Below, one piece after another: positions 60,407 to 64,000 of a stretch of 64,000 nucleotides of DNA. The stretch is from Xestospongia muta (taxonomy: Eukaryota > Porifera > Demospongiae > Haplosclerida > Petrosiidae), in NCBI GenBank assembly GCA_963693285.1, contig OY848919.1, positions 4,639,936 through 4,703,935 of the forward strand. Direction: 5' to 3'. The position numbers were made by a program, and so were the translations under genes. Under the pieces are notes generated by a model. The model saw nothing but the letters and a program-made list of their open reading frames with translations. It did no database searches and had not been told where the DNA came from. Each line of letters opens with the position of its first letter. The first letter of the stretch is position 1.

Positions 60407-60535
60407 GGAATCTATTGAAAAGAATACCAACTACAGATTAAGTTCTTACTCGTGGTTCATGTGAGTGATTTTTCAAAGAGTCCTGAGGAGTCCTTCCTTG
60501 TTACATGATTGAAAAGCACCAACTGTTGTTTTAAT

Positions 60536-61396
60536 ATGGAGTCCTTCTAGTTCAGAGACAAAGAGAATAACATGTACATACTCCCTATAGAGAGGGATGT
60601 GAAACTTGAAAATGGCAGTGCTAATAAATACAGATCTATCAATACATTATTGTTAATAGAGTCAATACAAGTAGACATTATTTGATGTTAGTAACTGATG
60701 TCTCACTGACTCTTTCAACCAACACAATAGAAGCAATAGAAAACAAAACTTGAATTGCTCATATACAAGACTGTGTACCTCCTAATACTTTGGAACTCTG
60801 AATAGATAAATAGTAAGATTAATTAATGGACAGATAAACAGATAGATGGATACCTAGATGGATCGATGGATTGATGGATTGTAGCATGGATTGATAGATT
60901 AATGGATGGATGGATTGATGGATTGATGAATAGATGGATAGATGCAGCATGGATTGATAGATGGATGGATGGATTGATGGATGGATTGATGGATGGACGG
61001 ATGGATGGATGGATAGAGAGATAGATAGATAGATAGATAGATAGTTGGATGGATGGATGGATTGATAAATGGATGGATGGACGAATGGATGGAGAGATAG
61101 ATGGATGGATGGATGGGTGGAGAGATAGATGGATGGATGGATGGATGGATGGATGGATGGATGGATGGATGGATGGATGGATGGATGGATGGATGGATGG
61201 ATGAATGGATGGATGGATAGAGAGATAGATAGATGGATGGATGGATGGATGGATGGATGAATGGATGGAGAGATAGATGGATGGATGGATGGATGGATGA
61301 ATGGATGGATATAGACATAGATGGATGGATGGATAGAGAGATAAATAGATAAATAGTTGGATGGATGGATGGATATCCATCCATCCATCCATCCAT
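60536..61396. repeat. Left arm of a large inverted repeat, with GGAT satellite
   Basis: 60536-60825 is unique sequence (starting ATGGAGTCCTTCTAGTTCAG) that matches the reverse complement of 63700-64000 with few differences. From 60826 it becomes (GGAT)n/(GATA)n satellite with variants, to 61396. Long HPSI-repeat open frames on the minus strand are translations of this satellite, not genes. The final 36 bases form a palindrome where GGAT units turn into ATCC units. Confidence 0.85.
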
Positions 61397-63511
61397 CTAT
61401 TCATTTCATTAAATGACAAAACTAAAGAAACTTCTGAAAAAGTTTTCAGAAGGATGAATTAAAGAATAGATTTTGAATAGATTTTTTTAAATGTTTGTAA
61501 TAGATTTTAAAAGAATAAATTTATATTTGGAATAGATTAAAAAGAAATAAATTAAAATAAGCAAATTTAACATTAAAAAAAAGATTTTAAAAGAACGAAT
61601 TTAAAAGTTTTAAGTTAACAAATATTTAACAAAACAAAAACAAACAAAAAAACAAAAATAAAAACAAAAAGTAATTTAGAAATAACAAAAACAAACAAAA
61701 AAACAAAAAAAACAAAAAGAACTTTAAAAGTAAGTTAACAATAAGAAATAAGAAAATAAGAAAACAAAAACAAGAAATAACAAAAACAAACAAAACAAAA
61801 AAACAAAAACAAGAAAACAAAAAGTATAAACAAAAAGTTCAAAGATGAAGAGTCCTCCAATCGACTTGATGACAGAGCCAGTCCAGATGATAGAGAACAT
61901 AGAAAAAGAGAGAGAAAAAAATCTGTTAAAACTGCATCAATGAAGTAAAGAATTGGATGGATGGAGAGATAGCTCACCTTTTTCAACAGCACTGCTCCTA
62001 CAGGGAAACAAAAAAGAGTAAATGAACTTGTAGTGACAAAGAATGGATGGATGGAGAGTGAAGAGAGACAGAGGAAGTGAAAAAGGACCACCAACCTACA
62101 CACACACAGCACACACATGCGCACCCTACAGGATCAGAGCTCTCCCCCGCCACCTGGCGGCCTAGGATATTAAAAAAAAAATTTTTTTTAGGGCCCCCAG
62201 GCGGCAGGGGAGAGATGATTTGTAGAGATTGTATGAGTGTGTGTATAGTGTATAGGCTAGATAGCCCAAAATAAAAATAAAAAAAATAAAAGAAGAGGAA
62301 AGAAGGCTGGAAGGAAGACGGGAGAGAGTCCAATGACCAGGAGAGCAATTTCATCTTTTACATCCAAAGAACATCGACCAGGAGCTGGAACAGTCAGAGT
62401 CATCAGGAAGGAGAACATCAAAGAACATCAGAGCTAGAACAGTCATAGAACATCACTGAGGTAGAACAGTCATAGAACATCACTGAGGTGGGAAAACATC
62501 AAAGCACATCAGTTAGAAAAGTAAGACCTGTAGAAACAAAAAAAAGGAATTAGACAATCAATAAAGAAATAAATGAAGAAATTTAAAAAAAAAAGTTACA
62601 AAAATAAAGAAAAGGATGACAAAAAAGTGACAAAAAACGAGTGAAATCCAAAGATGAGAGACGATCCCACGGAGGTGCAGTGCACTGAAAATGGCTGACA
62701 ACTCTATCTTTTTATTGTCTACAAAGATGAACTTTAAGAGATCACTCTCTCTTACAGAGTCTGACACACAAATCTGCGCGTGCTGAAAATGTTAATTGAT
62801 ACAATAATGGCGGGAACTTATAATTGACCAATCAGAATGCACGACTCAGACTCCTCCTCCCAGCACTCAGTCACTAAACGCGTGACTCATATCCATCCAG
62901 CTTTAATTACTTTTCAATTTTCAGAAATAATTGTTTGCCTTAATTACCAATTAATGGAGAGATGTATAGTACTATTCTGGACATCACCAACAATAAACTT
63001 TTAAATTTAAAAAATTAGCAATAAAATTTGACATTAAAAACATGCCACAATAACCCATTGATAATATCATGACTATGATTTTTATTATAAATTAAATAAT
63101 TATCGCTCCAGTCTATATTTGGTTCTATATTCAGACGAGTAAATGAATGGATAGATACATTGATAGATCAATGAATGGATGTATGGATGTATTGATAAAT
63201 GGATGGACAATTACACACATCACAAAACAAACACAATGCTAAGAAATCATACAAAGAATCAGCTGTTATTTTCTCAGAGAAACATTCACCTGGTTGTCTT
63301 TATAGGCCAAGCTAGTAAGAAAATAGTGATTATATCTTAATACTACTTGTTAATTTGTATTTATGACCTTCAAAGATCTCTACTTGACAGCAACAGTGAA
63401 AACATCTCTAATGAACAACCATCTTAAAGCCTCACTATTGTAACCTTGACGACCAAGTCCCTAAATTCTCTATTTACATTTAGCACAGTAAGGAGCCATT
63501 AAACAATACAG
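61397..63511. other. Interior of the inverted-repeat structure, no gene seen
   Basis: 61440-61830 is almost pure A-rich low complexity (AAAAACAAAAAC type). 61850-62360 has GA-rich tracts and two short GGATGGAT blocks. A GC-rich hairpin-like element lies at about 62143-62210 around an A10T9 core. 62365-62530 holds a 27-bp minisatellite. 62760-63120 is ordinary AT-rich sequence and 63130-63205 has more GATG repeats. Open frames here are compositional. Confidence 0.55.
62435..62488. repeat. 27-bp tandem minisatellite
   Basis: Two exact 27-bp copies (start TAGAACAGTCATAGAACATC). Diverged AGAACATCA units on both sides extend the pattern across about 62365-62530. Confidence 0.85.
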
Positions 63512-64000
63512 TTTATCCATCCATCCATCCATCCATCCATCCATCCATCCATCCATCCATTCATCCATCCATCCATCCACCCATCCATCCATCCATCCAT
63601 TGATCTATCAATTCATCCATCCATCAATCAGTCCATCCATATCCATCCATCCATCCATTCATCCATCCATCGATTCATCTAGGTATCCATCTATCTTTTC
63701 ATCTGTCCATTAATTAATCTTACTATTTATCTATTCAGAGTTCCAAAGTATTAGGTAGTACACAGTCTTGTATGTGAGCAATTCAAGTTTTGTTTTCTAT
63801 TGCTTCTATTGAGTAGATTGAAAGAGTCAGTAAGACATCAGTTACTAACATCAAGTAATGTCTACTTGTATTGACTCTATCAACACTAATGTATTGATAG
63901 ATCTGTATTTACTAGCACTGCCATTTTTAAGTTTCACGTCCCTCTCTATAGGGAGTATGTACAAGTTATTCTCTTTGTCTCTGAACTGGAAGGACTCCAT
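63512..64000. repeat. Right arm of the inverted repeat, truncated by window end
   Basis: 63512-63705 is ATCC satellite, the complement of the left arm's GGAT. 63706-64000 is the reverse complement of 60536-60825 with small differences. The match still holds at base 64000, so the true arm extends beyond the window. Confidence 0.85.

Noticed and set aside
60819..61419. Long minus-strand ORFs rich in HPSI repeats (three frames)
   Set aside because: They are translations of the GGAT satellite in all three frames; a tetranucleotide repeat without stops is open by composition.
62143..62210. CTCF-like binding site
   Set aside because: Superficial similarity only; the motif is part of an inverted repeat and I cannot support the factor in this organism.
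61626..62354. Phe/Leu-rich minus-strand ORFs
   Set aside because: They translate AAAAC-type low-complexity DNA and GA-rich tracts; composition explains them.

Overview
This is a eukaryotic, very AT-rich window with tiny introns (many 44-60 bp) and gene families typical of an early-branching animal. The combination of SRCR, calcium-binding EGF and adhesion-GPCR modules with intron-poor SLC15-like transporters suggests a demosponge, possibly close to Amphimedon queenslandica. That is an inference from style and content, not a database match.

Layout. (1) 0.36-14.2 kb holds three minus-strand, single-exon SLC15/POT-like transporter genes. The first is split by a full-length Copia LTR retrotransposon (1599-6318) with two 321-bp LTRs I read as identical, a 5-bp target duplication and an intact 1314-codon gag-pol, so the insertion looks very young. 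(2) 15.5-48.9 kb reads as one enormous minus-strand gene. It has a signal peptide, two SRCR domains, about 126 near-identical calcium-binding EGF exons (27 kb, period about 215 bp, all 123 nt and phase 1-1), a Ser/Thr linker, a hormone-receptor-motif (HRM)-like domain, a GAIN domain with GPS, a seven-helix domain and a cytoplasmic tail. I derived a phase-consistent exon chain for everything outside the EGF array. If every EGF exon is used the receptor would be about 6,200 residues. (3) 49.3-50.9 kb holds a broken copy of the HRM/GAIN exons fused in frame to the tail of an SLC15-like gene, plus a second-order partial copy. (4) 52.4-59.0 kb holds another intact SLC15-like gene and a 5'-truncated copy. 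They flank a 3-kb stretch with degenerate inverted ends and broken ORFs that may be a dead DNA transposon. (5) 59.7-60.4 kb holds a small plus-strand three-exon gene of unknown function. (6) 60.5-64.0 kb is a large inverted-repeat structure whose arms are unique sequence plus GGAT/ATCC satellite, and it runs off the window end.

The window is shaped by tandem duplication. The transporters form a cluster interrupted by the receptor. The EGF array shows nested duplications of single units, 5-7-unit blocks and one block of about 10-12.7 kb. Ten EGF exons have lost the GT splice donor, one has shrunk to an 18-nt micro-exon, and all exons are phase-symmetric, so exons can be lost or skipped without breaking the frame. 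The giant, still-evolving EGF array on an adhesion GPCR is the most remarkable system here.
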